Assembly (NCBI GenBank): GCA_947311265.1
Contig: CAMZKQ010000065.1
Span: 1-17,157 of the forward strand
DNA length: 17,157 bases
Direction of reading: 5' to 3'
From: an uncultured Chlorobiota bacterium
Lineage (GTDB): Bacteria; Bacteroidota; Bacteroidia; Bacteroidales; JAADGE01
Position 1 is the first letter of the stretch. Every line of letters begins with the position of its first letter. Both the position numbers and the translations under genes were made by a program. Of this stretch, positions 1-7,305 are shown in pieces. A model generated the notes under the pieces. The model was not told where the DNA came from and did not search any database. It worked only from the letters and a program-made list of their open reading frames with translations.

Positions 1-214
1 CCTTGTTTCAGACAGGGTGGGCTGTGCTGTTGATTTAGTTAAAAATAACGAAAACGGTTTTATTTTTGAATCCAATAATATTAATGATTTGAAAGATAAA
101 ATTAAACTTTTTGAAAATAATTATTCTAAATTTGGCGAGAAGTCAAAAGAAATGATTGAAAAATGGAGCTTTGAAGAAATTGTAAAAACTATTGAAAAAC
201 AATTAATTGTATGA
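1..214 (+). CDS. GT4-type glycosyltransferase, C-terminal fragment
   Basis: This is the last 70 residues of a gene whose start lies left of the window; the reading frame is open from base 2 and ends at TGA 212-214. The fragment begins LVSDRVGCAVDLV, then NGFIFE, then a lysine-rich helix and WSFEEIVKTIEK. That layout (S-D-x-G-x-x-x-D-L-V, then N-G-F-x-F, then a 'W-S-F' helix) is the usual end of the C-terminal Rossmann domain of GT-B fold, family GT4 glycosyltransferases. In them this part binds the nucleotide-sugar donor. The acceptor and donor cannot be read from so little. A second GT4 gene, an asparagine synthase and a sulfotransferase lie downstream on the same strand, so an exopolysaccharide or lipopolysaccharide locus is likely. 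A GTG at 17 is an internal codon, not a start. Confidence 0.75.
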   Translation, partial: LVSDRVGCAVDLVKNNENGFIFESNNINDLKDKIKLFENNYSKFGEKSKEMIEKWSFEEIVKTIEKQLIV

Positions 215-341
215 CAAAACCTAAGTACGATTAATAAAATTTGCCACAAAGATTTCGTTCTATCTGCAAATATTTGTTCAAATGCTTCGCTGATACAACG
301 ATATTTTTCCAAAAGGTTTATTTGTTTTTATAAATAAACTA
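215..341. other. Intergenic segment of unknown origin
   Basis: No credible gene is visible here. The stretch around 240-312 is richer in G and C than its AT-rich surroundings. It is open in more than one frame on both strands, but no frame has a convincing start, length or family. On the minus strand it reads KYRCISEAFEQIFADRTKSL. From memory this resembles a recurrent non-genic sequence seen near decayed or accessory loci in other Bacteroidota, which I could not check. At 316-339 an AT-only inverted repeat (GTTTATTT, 8-base spacer, AAATAAAC) could form a weak hairpin; it lacks a GC stem, so I do not call it a terminator. Confidence 0.35.
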
Positions 342-611
342 AACTATTCGACAGTAAAACAAACATAAAGCGAAAAAAGATAATGCGACTTTATAATAAA
401 AGATAAAAATAAATTGACGGCTCTACAAGTCAGTTATTCTATCGAAAATGAAGCAACAAAAGAAAGGGAATTAAAAGGGCTATACGAGGCTTGCAAATCC
501 CTAAAAATAAAGAAAGCAAAAATTGTTACTCTTGAGGAAGAGGACAGTATAAAATATAAGGGTGTCGAAGTAGAGGTAATTCCTGCCTACAAATTTATGC
601 TAAATAGCTAG
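342..611 (+). pseudogene. Remnant of a DUF4143-type AAA ATPase (C-terminus)
   Basis: A frame open from 384 to TAG 609-611 gives about 75 residues starting CDFIIKDKNKLTALQVSYSI. It continues with ATKERELKGLYEACKSL, then KIVTLEEEDSIKYKG, and ends EVIPAYKFML. This order matches the C-terminal domain of ATP-binding proteins of the AAA_14/DUF4143 family (V-D-F-I-I-K, then L-Q-V-x-Y, then R-E-x-x-G-L, then I-V-T-x-E-E-E, then I-P-x-x-K-x-x-L). Intact members are about 380-450 residues and begin with a Walker A ATPase domain, which is absent here. Continuing upstream in the same frame, TAA stops occur at 381-383 and 366-368, although the intervening residues still vaguely resemble the family. No ATG lies in front; the only early start candidate is TTG at 414. 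I infer a truncated, inactivated gene. The family assignment rests on recognition, not a search. Confidence 0.65.
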
Positions 612-773
612 CAACTAAACAATCACTTTATCTATATTTTTTGTATAACTGCAACTATTTCTGTACCTTTATAGCATAAAAAATGGCATATAATAAATAC
701 ACAAACCAACCCTAATTACAACCAATTTTACTCGAAGAGTAAAGCATACAATAAAACAACAGAATTTAAACTC
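612..773. other. Intergenic region ahead of the M48-like gene
   Basis: These 162 bases are non-coding as far as I can see. They contain the candidate promoter listed separately and an A-rich leader of about 100 bases before the ATG at 774. The leader has no obvious Shine-Dalgarno sequence and no strong hairpin. Confidence 0.5.
641..670 (+). promoter_or_regulatory. Candidate Bacteroidota-type promoter
   Basis: TTG at 641-643, at the end of a T-run, is followed after 19 bases by TACCTTTA at 663-670. This is one mismatch from the Bacteroidota -7 element TAnnTTTG, at the usual distance from a -33 TTG. It would give a leader of roughly 95-100 bases before the ATG at 774. No other good match lies in the gap, so it may drive the whole run from the M48-like gene to the sulfotransferase. 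Confidence 0.4.
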
Positions 774-3398
774 ATGAAAAACTTGTTTAAAAATATCGTA
801 GCTAAAAAGAAAGAACTCATCTCCAAAATTTCGACTGAAAAAATAGACCAAACACAAGACAATTTCAACTTTCAGGAATTTCTTATTACCAAAGGCAATA
901 TAATCTACCTGCCTGAAAACTTTAATTTTGAACACTTTACCTCCGAAATAGGAAAGTATATGGCTTCCGATTTAAAGCAAAAAGTAAAAACAGAGCAACT
1001 AAAAAACAACATACTAAAAATTGAATACAGCCCAGCAAAAGGCATAATGAAAAGCATTGGGCTAGGCGGACATTTCGTAATTTTACTTTTTCAGTTTGAA
1101 AAACAACTGATGTTTAGAATCAAAACTTCCGACTGGTTCGAAAACCCACAGAAAAAAGAAGCCATAGTAAGTGTTTCGGCCTGGATAAAAGATGCCTGTG
1201 AAACCGAAATTACAAAATTTATTGCCACACAAATTAAAGACGAGTTTTTTGAAGTTGAAGCTAAAATAAAAATAGATTATCCTAGCAGATATATAGAGCG
1301 ATTAAGCCTAGCAGCCCAAACCTGGTTCTATGCCGAACAAGAAAAAAACGAAATCCTTTTAGCCGGATTAGAAATATCCGAAATAAAAAAAACAAAAGCA
1401 GAAAAATTACCCGATTCAAAATTATCCTTTTACTACATACTAACTACTGAAAATGCAATGGTTGCAGGGTTTGACCAAAGAGGCGAACTGGATTACTTTG
1501 AAGAACTAGGTACAACCGCAACCACAGTTAAAAAAGAAATCGGGCGAGACCCAGTAACCGCAGGCGAAATAGAGTGGCTTACCACAAGAAGCAACGACAC
1601 CCTATTCCAAGAAATAAGCGAAGCTAGCCCACTTCCCAGAAAAGAAAAATTACGCTTCTTTGCACGCAAAAATTTCATAGGGAAAAGCAAAGAAAGTACA
1701 ATAAAACTACTCGAAATTCTTATTAAAGAAACAAAAAATCCATTCGATGAATTCTCACTGTTTTACGCCTCTTTTGTGGGCAAAGAAATGCGGTTTGAAG
1801 AAAATATTGATGCAGAAAAACTAATGGGCATTGTTAAAAAACTAATTGACAGTACCGAAACTGCAACCCGCCTTACAGAATGGACTAATAACTGGGAAAT
1901 TTCTAGAGTAAACAAAGCGGCACTAATGAAAATACTTACCGAAGCCGCTATAACAAAAGAACAAGAGCAACGCATCTTACCCTTTCACAGGGAAGTATTT
2001 ACCAACTTCATAAAAAAAGAAAAAGATAAAATTAATATAGTCCTAGCTGAAATAACATTTGCAAAAAACCTAATAAATGCAGGAGAAACCCAAGAAGCCA
2101 TCGAACTATTAGAAAAAGCAGTAACAAAACTCCCCGACGAAACAGTTGCCGAACTTTTACCCACAGAAGAAAGCGACCTCACTAGCGAAAATGGTGGGCA
2201 AATTTTAAGAGTTACCCTATACGACTTACTTGCCCAAGCCGCAAACCAAGAGGACAGTAAAAAATACAAACATAAAATAGCAATGTTGCAGCCACTTTCC
2301 AAAAAGCGTTTACAAGCACTCGTGGACTGCAAGCTAGAGCAAAAATCTGCAAAAGCAGAACAATTAATTACAATGCTTTTGCCAAATGGTTTGCCCAAAG
2401 CAACAGGCACAAACAATGCCGAACGAAAAGTAATCCCCGAAAAAATGTTTGAAACATTTTTAAGACACCCAGCAACACGAAAAAACGGAACCTTCCATTC
2501 CATTCAAAAATGGCTCTCAAAAATTGAAGTCCCCGACCACTCCGCAGTAAAAGCCTTCTCCGACGAATTAAAATTTAACGACTACCCACAGGCTTACGAT
2601 GCAGTAAAAGAAATAAAAAAAATGTTCGGTAGGTACGATACCCAATTTTTTGTGGCAAGAGGCGATAAATCCACCGGAATTATTGGCTTTGAAGGCAGCC
2701 CCGAATTTATTTTAATAGGGAACAAACACTTAGATAAAAATTCAGACTATTACTTAACAACACCCGAACTAAAATTTGCAGTATCCTGCGAAATGGCACA
2801 CCTTTATTATAAGCACTCCAAAATCACTTCCTCCGACGTCTGGCGTGGGGCAATGGAAAAAAGTTTTGTTTTTGCAGATTCCCTTTTGAGCTTTATCCCA
2901 GTAGTCGGTGTTTTAGGAAAAACAGTACAAAGCTTAGGAAAACTAGCAAATGTTGGAGCAGTACTGCAGAAAGCTCAAAAATTTTCTGCTGCCAAAGAAA
3001 TCGTAGATGCAGCAAGCAAGATGTCAGCTATTTACAGCAGTATTACCAAAAAAAATAAAACTGAGATAAACGAAAATAAAAAACAAGAAATGCTCGCCGT
3101 ATCAAGAGTTATGCAGCTTACTGCCGATAGAGCAGGGCTATTATTTTCAGGTGATATTTCATCGGCCATTCGCACTATTTTTATGAATAGCGAAAACTAC
3201 TTGCGTTACCAAAACGAAGCAAAAGAGCATGGACTCGAAAGTTTTATTATGCAAAAAAATAACGACGGCAGCTTTAAACACCAGCACTTAGCAGTTCGGT
3301 TCGCCAATTTATACTCCTTTTACCTATCATGGGACTACGCCGAACTAGTCAAAGTAATGACTCCAAAAGACACCACAAAACAAACAAAAACAAAATAA
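774..3398 (+). CDS. Large protein with degenerate M48 metallopeptidase-like domain
   Basis: The protein has 874 residues, no signal peptide and no clear N-terminal membrane helix, so it is probably cytoplasmic. The first 400 residues are mixed alpha/beta and I do not recognise them. A TPR-like helical pair sits near residues 421-455 (GETQEAIELLEKAV). The C-terminal third resembles M48-type (HtpX/Ste24-like) peptidase domains. It has GSPEFILIGNKHLD (641-654), then LKFAVSCEMAH (666-676), a long glycine- and alanine-rich helical insert with 'FIPVVGVLGK' (708-716), and QLTADRAGLLFSGD (781-794). M48 peptidases bind zinc through HExxH and a Glu in ExxAD. Here these read CEMAH and QLTAD, so the first His is Cys672 and the third ligand is Gln781. 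The general base Glu673 and His676 remain. I infer a non-catalytic or altered-metal homologue. ATG 774 is the first start of the frame. The next gene, asnB, starts 5 bases after the stop, implying co-transcription. Confidence 0.7.
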   Translation: MKNLFKNIVAKKKELISKISTEKIDQTQDNFNFQEFLITKGNIIYLPENFNFEHFTSEIGKYMASDLKQKVKTEQLKNNILKIEYSPAKGIMKSIGLGGHFVILLFQFEKQLMFRIKTSDWFENPQKKEAIVSVSAWIKDACETEITKFIATQIKDEFFEVEAKIKIDYPSRYIERLSLAAQTWFYAEQEKNEILLAGLEISEIKKTKAEKLPDSKLSFYYILTTENAMVAGFDQRGELDYFEELGTTATTVKKEIGRDPVTAGEIEWLTTRSNDTLFQEISEASPLPRKEKLRFFARKNFIGKSKESTIKLLEILIKETKNPFDEFSLFYASFVGKEMRFEENIDAEKLMGIVKKLIDSTETATRLTEWTNNWEISRVNKAALMKILTEAAITKEQEQRILPFHREVFTNFIKKEKDKINIVLAEITFAKNLINAGETQEAIELLEKAVTKLPDETVAELLPTEESDLTSENGGQILRVTLYDLLAQAANQEDSKKYKHKIAMLQPLSKKRLQALVDCKLEQKSAKAEQLITMLLPNGLPKATGTNNAERKVIPEKMFETFLRHPATRKNGTFHSIQKWLSKIEVPDHSAVKAFSDELKFNDYPQAYDAVKEIKKMFGRYDTQFFVARGDKSTGIIGFEGSPEFILIGNKHLDKNSDYYLTTPELKFAVSCEMAHLYYKHSKITSSDVWRGAMEKSFVFADSLLSFIPVVGVLGKTVQSLGKLANVGAVLQKAQKFSAAKEIVDAASKMSAIYSSITKKNKTEINENKKQEMLAVSRVMQLTADRAGLLFSGDISSAIRTIFMNSENYLRYQNEAKEHGLESFIMQKNNDGSFKHQHLAVRFANLYSFYLSWDYAELVKVMTPKDTTKQTKTK

Positions 3399-3403
3399 TA
3401 ACA

Positions 3404-5260
3404 ATGTGTGGAATAGCAGGGTTTACAGGAAATAATATTCCTAAAATTAAAAATATCATTTCAAAAATAAGCCATCGAGGGCCCGACTCTTTGGGCTATT
3501 TTGCAGATAAAAAAGTTACATTAGGCCATGCCCGCCTTTCCATTATCGACTTATCAGAAGCCGGGTTTCAACCCATGTACTATACGCAAAAACAAGGTGC
3601 TTTTTCCGAAAAATTTAATACACAAAATATTGGTAATGAAGAGTTTGCAATTGTTTTAAATGGAGAAATTTATAACTTCAAGGAGATAAAAAAACAACTC
3701 TCAGAAAAAGGACTAAATTTTACAACAAAATCCGATACAGAAGTAATACTTGCCGCCTATTCCTACTGGGGACAAGACTGTGTACAGCACTTTAATGGCA
3801 TGTGGGCTTTTGCTATTTATGATTTTAAAACACAAGAAATATTCCTTTCCAGAGATAGGTTTGGGCAAAAGCCATTATACTACAGCACTGAAAATGAGCA
3901 ACTTATATTTGGCTCAACCCTAAAAGTATTTTTTGAATACGGTACCGAAAAAAAAATTGACAAAGAAAGCCTTAATCATTTTATGATTTTTGGAATGATG
4001 CCCACTAAAAAATCCATTATTTCAGGAATCAAAAAACTACCCCCTGCCCACAATTTATTATACTCACTCTCGGAAAATAAAATAAAATCGCTCACCAACT
4101 ATTATAAAACTGTATTTACAGAAAAAAAAATCACCAAAAACGAAGCCCAAAAAGAACTCTTAAATTTACTAAAAAAATCAATAAAACGCCGGCTTATTGC
4201 CGATGTCCCCACAGGGGCATTCCTCTCTGGCGGGGTTGATAGCTCTGCCATTGTCTATTTTATGCAAAAAGAACTCGGCAATTTAAAAACATTTTCCGTA
4301 GGGTTTGATTACGACGATTTTAATGAAGCCGAGCAAGCTCTACTTATCGCAAAAAAATTTAAAACAGAGCATCACCAAATCAATTTTACTGCAAACGATG
4401 TAAAAAAACTAATTAATACATTACCCACTTATTTCGACGAACCACTAGGCGATGCCTCCCTGATTCCTGCAACACTAGTTTCAAAAGTTGCTTCACAACA
4501 CGTAAAAGTAGTGCTTTCTGGCACAGGAGCTGACGAAATTTTTGCAGGGTACTCACGCTATACCGAGTATCAAAAACTGCTCAAATTTATAAATATGCCC
4601 AAACTAATCAAGGCAACAGCCGTTAAAAGTTTCAAATTAAAAACGGGCGATAGCGATAAGGCCTCCAAATTAAAAATCCTACTCAACTCTAAAAAAGAAG
4701 AGCTATATTTAAAATTATTTAGCAACTCCTTTCGAGGTGAAAATGAATTTGACATTGATTTTGAAAAAATCACCCACTATAAAAATTATTTCCGGAGTAA
4801 TAATTTCCTGAATAATGCACTCCATTTTGAGCAGCAAATCTACCTCCCCGAAGATTTACTAATAAAGGAAGACCGAGCAACAATGGCATCTAGCATAGAG
4901 GGGCGTATCCCATTCTTAGATTACCAACTTGTAGATTTTGCTAATAGCCTACCAGAGCAATTAAAACTCAATGGAAATACAGGGAAATATATCCTAAAAA
5001 AAGCCCTCGAAGGTATTTTGCCTGATGATATTCTATACCGAAAAAAACAAGGTTTCGGTGTACCTTTAAAGCATTATTTCCGCAAGGAGCTTAAAGTATT
5101 TACAGAAAAAATACTCTTTGATTTTGACAAGTTTGATTACTATGATAAAAACACTCTTCGGAAATTATGGAACAAACACCAAGCAGAAGAGTCGGATTAC
5201 TCCCATGTATTCTGGAGCTTAATAATTTTTAATAAATGGTACGAAATGTACATTGCATAG
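3404..5260 (+). CDS. asnB: Asparagine synthase (glutamine-hydrolysing)
   Basis: This 618-residue amidotransferase transfers the amide of glutamine to a carboxylate, using ATP to adenylate it. The start is fixed by chemistry: the class II glutaminase needs Cys at position 2, and ATG 3404 gives MCGIAGF. The 25 extra codons upstream in frame are therefore not translated. The glutaminase domain (1 to about 200) has RGPDS (25-29), RLSIIDL (44-50), NGEIYNF (86-92) and SDTEV (110-114). The synthetase domain has the PP-loop SGGVDSS (275-281), LSGTGADEIFAGY (371-383) and KEDRATMASSIEGR (488-501). About 20 residues at 59-80 form a loop longer than in the short E. coli-type enzyme. Many Bacteroidota polysaccharide loci carry such AsnB homologues, thought to amidate sugar acids. 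With glycosyltransferases on both sides and a sulfotransferase downstream, that role is as likely here as free asparagine synthesis. Confidence 0.92.
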   Translation: MCGIAGFTGNNIPKIKNIISKISHRGPDSLGYFADKKVTLGHARLSIIDLSEAGFQPMYYTQKQGAFSEKFNTQNIGNEEFAIVLNGEIYNFKEIKKQLSEKGLNFTTKSDTEVILAAYSYWGQDCVQHFNGMWAFAIYDFKTQEIFLSRDRFGQKPLYYSTENEQLIFGSTLKVFFEYGTEKKIDKESLNHFMIFGMMPTKKSIISGIKKLPPAHNLLYSLSENKIKSLTNYYKTVFTEKKITKNEAQKELLNLLKKSIKRRLIADVPTGAFLSGGVDSSAIVYFMQKELGNLKTFSVGFDYDDFNEAEQALLIAKKFKTEHHQINFTANDVKKLINTLPTYFDEPLGDASLIPATLVSKVASQHVKVVLSGTGADEIFAGYSRYTEYQKLLKFINMPKLIKATAVKSFKLKTGDSDKASKLKILLNSKKEELYLKLFSNSFRGENEFDIDFEKITHYKNYFRSNNFLNNALHFEQQIYLPEDLLIKEDRATMASSIEGRIPFLDYQLVDFANSLPEQLKLNGNTGKYILKKALEGILPDDILYRKKQGFGVPLKHYFRKELKVFTEKILFDFDKFDYYDKNTLRKLWNKHQAEESDYSHVFWSLIIFNKWYEMYIA

Positions 5261-5275
5261 ATTTTAATTTTTAAA

Positions 5276-6400
5276 ATGCCCACACAACAAAAGCCCATAA
5301 AAATTTGTTTTTTTTCGCCTGCAATTTATCCTCTTTTTGCAAAAACAGAAGATATTCATGGCGGTGCAGAACTGCAAACATATTTTCTTGCCAAAGGCTT
5401 ATCAAAAAACAACCAATTTTCAATAAGTGTTATTACAGGAAATTATAAGCAAAAAAAGAAACAAAATATTGATAATATCTTAATAATCAGAAGTTTTAAA
5501 ATGAGAATGAATGATAATATTCTTCTAAAATTTATAAAATCATTAAACTATTTTGCCCAACTACTTTTTCTTAACCCAGACACAATATTCACCACGGCAG
5601 CTCATGCAACAGTCGGAATTACAGGGTTTTATGCAAAATTATTTAACAAAAAACACCTGCACCGTACCGCACATTCAGACGATGTAGATTTAACTTGGAT
5701 AGAAAAAAATGGGATAGCAGGAAAGTTCTACAAATATGGGCTTGAAAATGCCCACCAACTAATTACACAAACAAAAGAGCATCAACTTTTACTTAAAAAA
5801 CACCATAAAAAAGAAGCCATTATTTTTAGAAATATTTTTGATGTAAAAAATATTGATGTTAAAAAAGATGGCTACATACTTTGGGTAAGCCGCTTTGCCA
5901 ACTGGAAACGCCCCCAGCTATTTTTAAACCTTGCAAAAAAAATTGCTAGTAATCAATTTGTTATGATTTGCCCTACCTTTAATTATAATAATAAAGACTG
6001 GCTAGAATTTCGACAAAAAGCAAGACTTATAAAAAACCTAAAATTTATAGACCAAGTGCCTTTTAGCCAAATTCAAAGCTACTTTAACAAAGCAAATATT
6101 TTTATAAACACCTCAGAAACAGAAGGCTTCCCAAATACATTTTTACAAGCAGCGGCAGGGAAAACCCCAATTATTTCATTAAATATAAACCCTGATAACT
6201 TTATCCAAAATTATAACTGTGGCTATTTTGCCAATGATAATTTTGAAACACTTTTGCAACACACCAAACAGCTAATAAACGCCAAAACAGAACAAAAAGA
6301 AAAAGGCAAAAACGCCTTTCTATACCTTTCAAACCACCATAATAAAAAGCAACTGAACCAGCAATTTAAAACCATTATTTTAGCACTCAACAGAAAATGA
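5276..6400 (+). CDS. GT4-family glycosyltransferase
   Basis: The 374-residue protein has GT-B architecture. An N-terminal acceptor domain begins ICFFSPAIYP (10-19) and has the loop HGGAELQTYFLAKGL (28-42). A C-terminal donor domain begins near ILWVSRFANWKRP (201-213), the strand and basic loop that contact the donor diphosphate. The retaining GT4 'EX7E' signature appears as EGFPNTFLQ (283-291). The first Glu is present, but the second is Gln291, a variant I recall from other Bacteroidota enzymes, so not proof of inactivity. There is no signal peptide; it probably works at the cytoplasmic face of the inner membrane. It starts 15 bases after asnB, and its stop overlaps the sulfotransferase start in ATGA, which suggests translational coupling. 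The sugar transferred cannot be deduced. Confidence 0.85.
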   Translation: MPTQQKPIKICFFSPAIYPLFAKTEDIHGGAELQTYFLAKGLSKNNQFSISVITGNYKQKKKQNIDNILIIRSFKMRMNDNILLKFIKSLNYFAQLLFLNPDTIFTTAAHATVGITGFYAKLFNKKHLHRTAHSDDVDLTWIEKNGIAGKFYKYGLENAHQLITQTKEHQLLLKKHHKKEAIIFRNIFDVKNIDVKKDGYILWVSRFANWKRPQLFLNLAKKIASNQFVMICPTFNYNNKDWLEFRQKARLIKNLKFIDQVPFSQIQSYFNKANIFINTSETEGFPNTFLQAAAGKTPIISLNINPDNFIQNYNCGYFANDNFETLLQHTKQLINAKTEQKEKGKNAFLYLSNHHNKKQLNQQFKTIILALNRK

Positions 6401-7248
6401 ATATCAAAAAACCAATCATAATTATAGGCACTGGGCGAAGCGGCTCAACAATGTTTCATGAAATTATGTGCCAACACCCCAACCTAAGCTGGTTTTCGGT
6501 ACTGCTTAGCAAATACCCCAAAAGAACAAAACTCAATCGTTTTTTCCTAAAAATATCAGACCTCCCAATTATAGGCAAACTATTGAAACAAAAAATAATC
6601 CCCTCCGAAACTTACAACTACTGGGAAACGTATGCCAAAGGGTTTTCAAAACCCTTTCGGGACTTATATAAAGATGACCTAAGTTTAAAAACAAAACAAC
6701 AAATCCCCGAAGTATTCAAAGGCAATTTAACAAAAAAACGAAACCGCCTACTTATCAAAATAACAGGCTGGAACAGAGTAGCTTACTTAAAAGCAATTTT
6801 CCCTGATGCCCTTTTTATCCATATAAAAAGAGACCCCAGAGCCGTTGCCAACTCATTTATGAACGTCTATTTTTGGAAAGGCTGGGAAGGGCAAACCCAT
6901 TGGCGATGGGGTGAAATTCCAAAAAAATACCAAATAGAATACCAGCAAAGCAACGCATCGTTTGCAGCCTTAGCTGCAATTGGCTATAAAATAATTGATG
7001 ATGCACTTATCACAGCAAAAAAAGAACTTAACAGCAAAAATTTTCTTGAAATTACCTACGAAGACATTTGCAAAAATCCACTAAAAGAATTTAATAAAGC
7101 CATAGAATTTGCCCAAATTTCAAAATCTAAACCCTTTGAAAAATACATTATGAAGCAAAAAATAAAAAACAAAAACTATAAATGGAAAGAAGAACTAAAT
7201 ACCAACCAAAAAGAAATATTAAATAAACTTTTAAAAGATAGGATATAA
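6397..7248 (+). CDS. PAPS-dependent sulfotransferase family protein
   Basis: The 283-residue protein moves a sulfonate group from PAPS to a hydroxyl or amine acceptor. The 5'-phosphosulfate loop is IGTGRSGSTMFHEIM (10-24), the G-x-x-R-S-G-S/T form of Sulfotransfer_3-type enzymes. The 3'-phosphate-binding strand is HIKRDPRAVANSFMN (142-156), with the conserved R-D-P-R and Ser. Aromatic clusters such as YFWKGWEGQTHWRWG (158-172) probably line the acceptor pocket. Length is normal for the family. Its start overlaps the preceding GT4 gene by four bases, so both are probably made together. I infer sulfation of the glycan, or of a lipid head group, built by this cluster. Amino-acid-N-acyl or other small acceptors cannot be excluded. 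No PAPS-synthesis gene (cysC/cysN/cysD) lies in the window. Confidence 0.85.
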   Translation: MNIKKPIIIIGTGRSGSTMFHEIMCQHPNLSWFSVLLSKYPKRTKLNRFFLKISDLPIIGKLLKQKIIPSETYNYWETYAKGFSKPFRDLYKDDLSLKTKQQIPEVFKGNLTKKRNRLLIKITGWNRVAYLKAIFPDALFIHIKRDPRAVANSFMNVYFWKGWEGQTHWRWGEIPKKYQIEYQQSNASFAALAAIGYKIIDDALITAKKELNSKNFLEITYEDICKNPLKEFNKAIEFAQISKSKPFEKYIMKQKIKNKNYKWKEELNTNQKEILNKLLKDRI

Positions 7249-7249
7249 A

Positions 7250-7280
7250 TTGTTATACAAAATACTTTTAAGTAAATTTG
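7250..7280 (+). promoter_or_regulatory. Candidate promoter for hflX
   Basis: TTG at 7250-7252 is followed after 20 bases by TAAATTTG at 7273-7280, an exact match to the Bacteroidota -7 element TAnnTTTG. A start a few bases downstream gives a leader of about 20 bases before the ATG at 7306. It begins right after the sulfotransferase stop, so hflX is probably a separate transcription unit, though no terminator is visible between them. Confidence 0.55.
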
Positions 7281-7305
7281 CATCACTAAACCTGAATACA
7301 AAACT

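Noticed and set aside
283..291. Within the GT4 protein encoded at 5276-6400 (these numbers are residues): Gln291 instead of the second Glu of EX7E as a sign of inactivity
   Set aside because: The variant E-G-F-P-N-T-F-x-Q is, as far as I recall, frequent in Bacteroidota GT4 enzymes, and the rest of the donor site looks intact.
316..339. AT-only inverted repeat as terminator of the first glycosyltransferase
   Set aside because: It has an 8-bp stem without G-C support beyond the ends and no T-run following; it is 100 bases past the stop.
1985..2503. 172-codon open frame on the minus strand inside the M48-like gene
   Set aside because: It is fully antisense to a long well-supported gene, rich in Ser/Phe/Leu as expected from complementing A-rich codons, and has no recognisable motif.
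3329..3403. Longer asnB start, 25 codons upstream of the ATG at 3404
   Set aside because: It would bury the catalytic Cys, which must be residue 2 after Met removal, and would overlap the end of the preceding gene.
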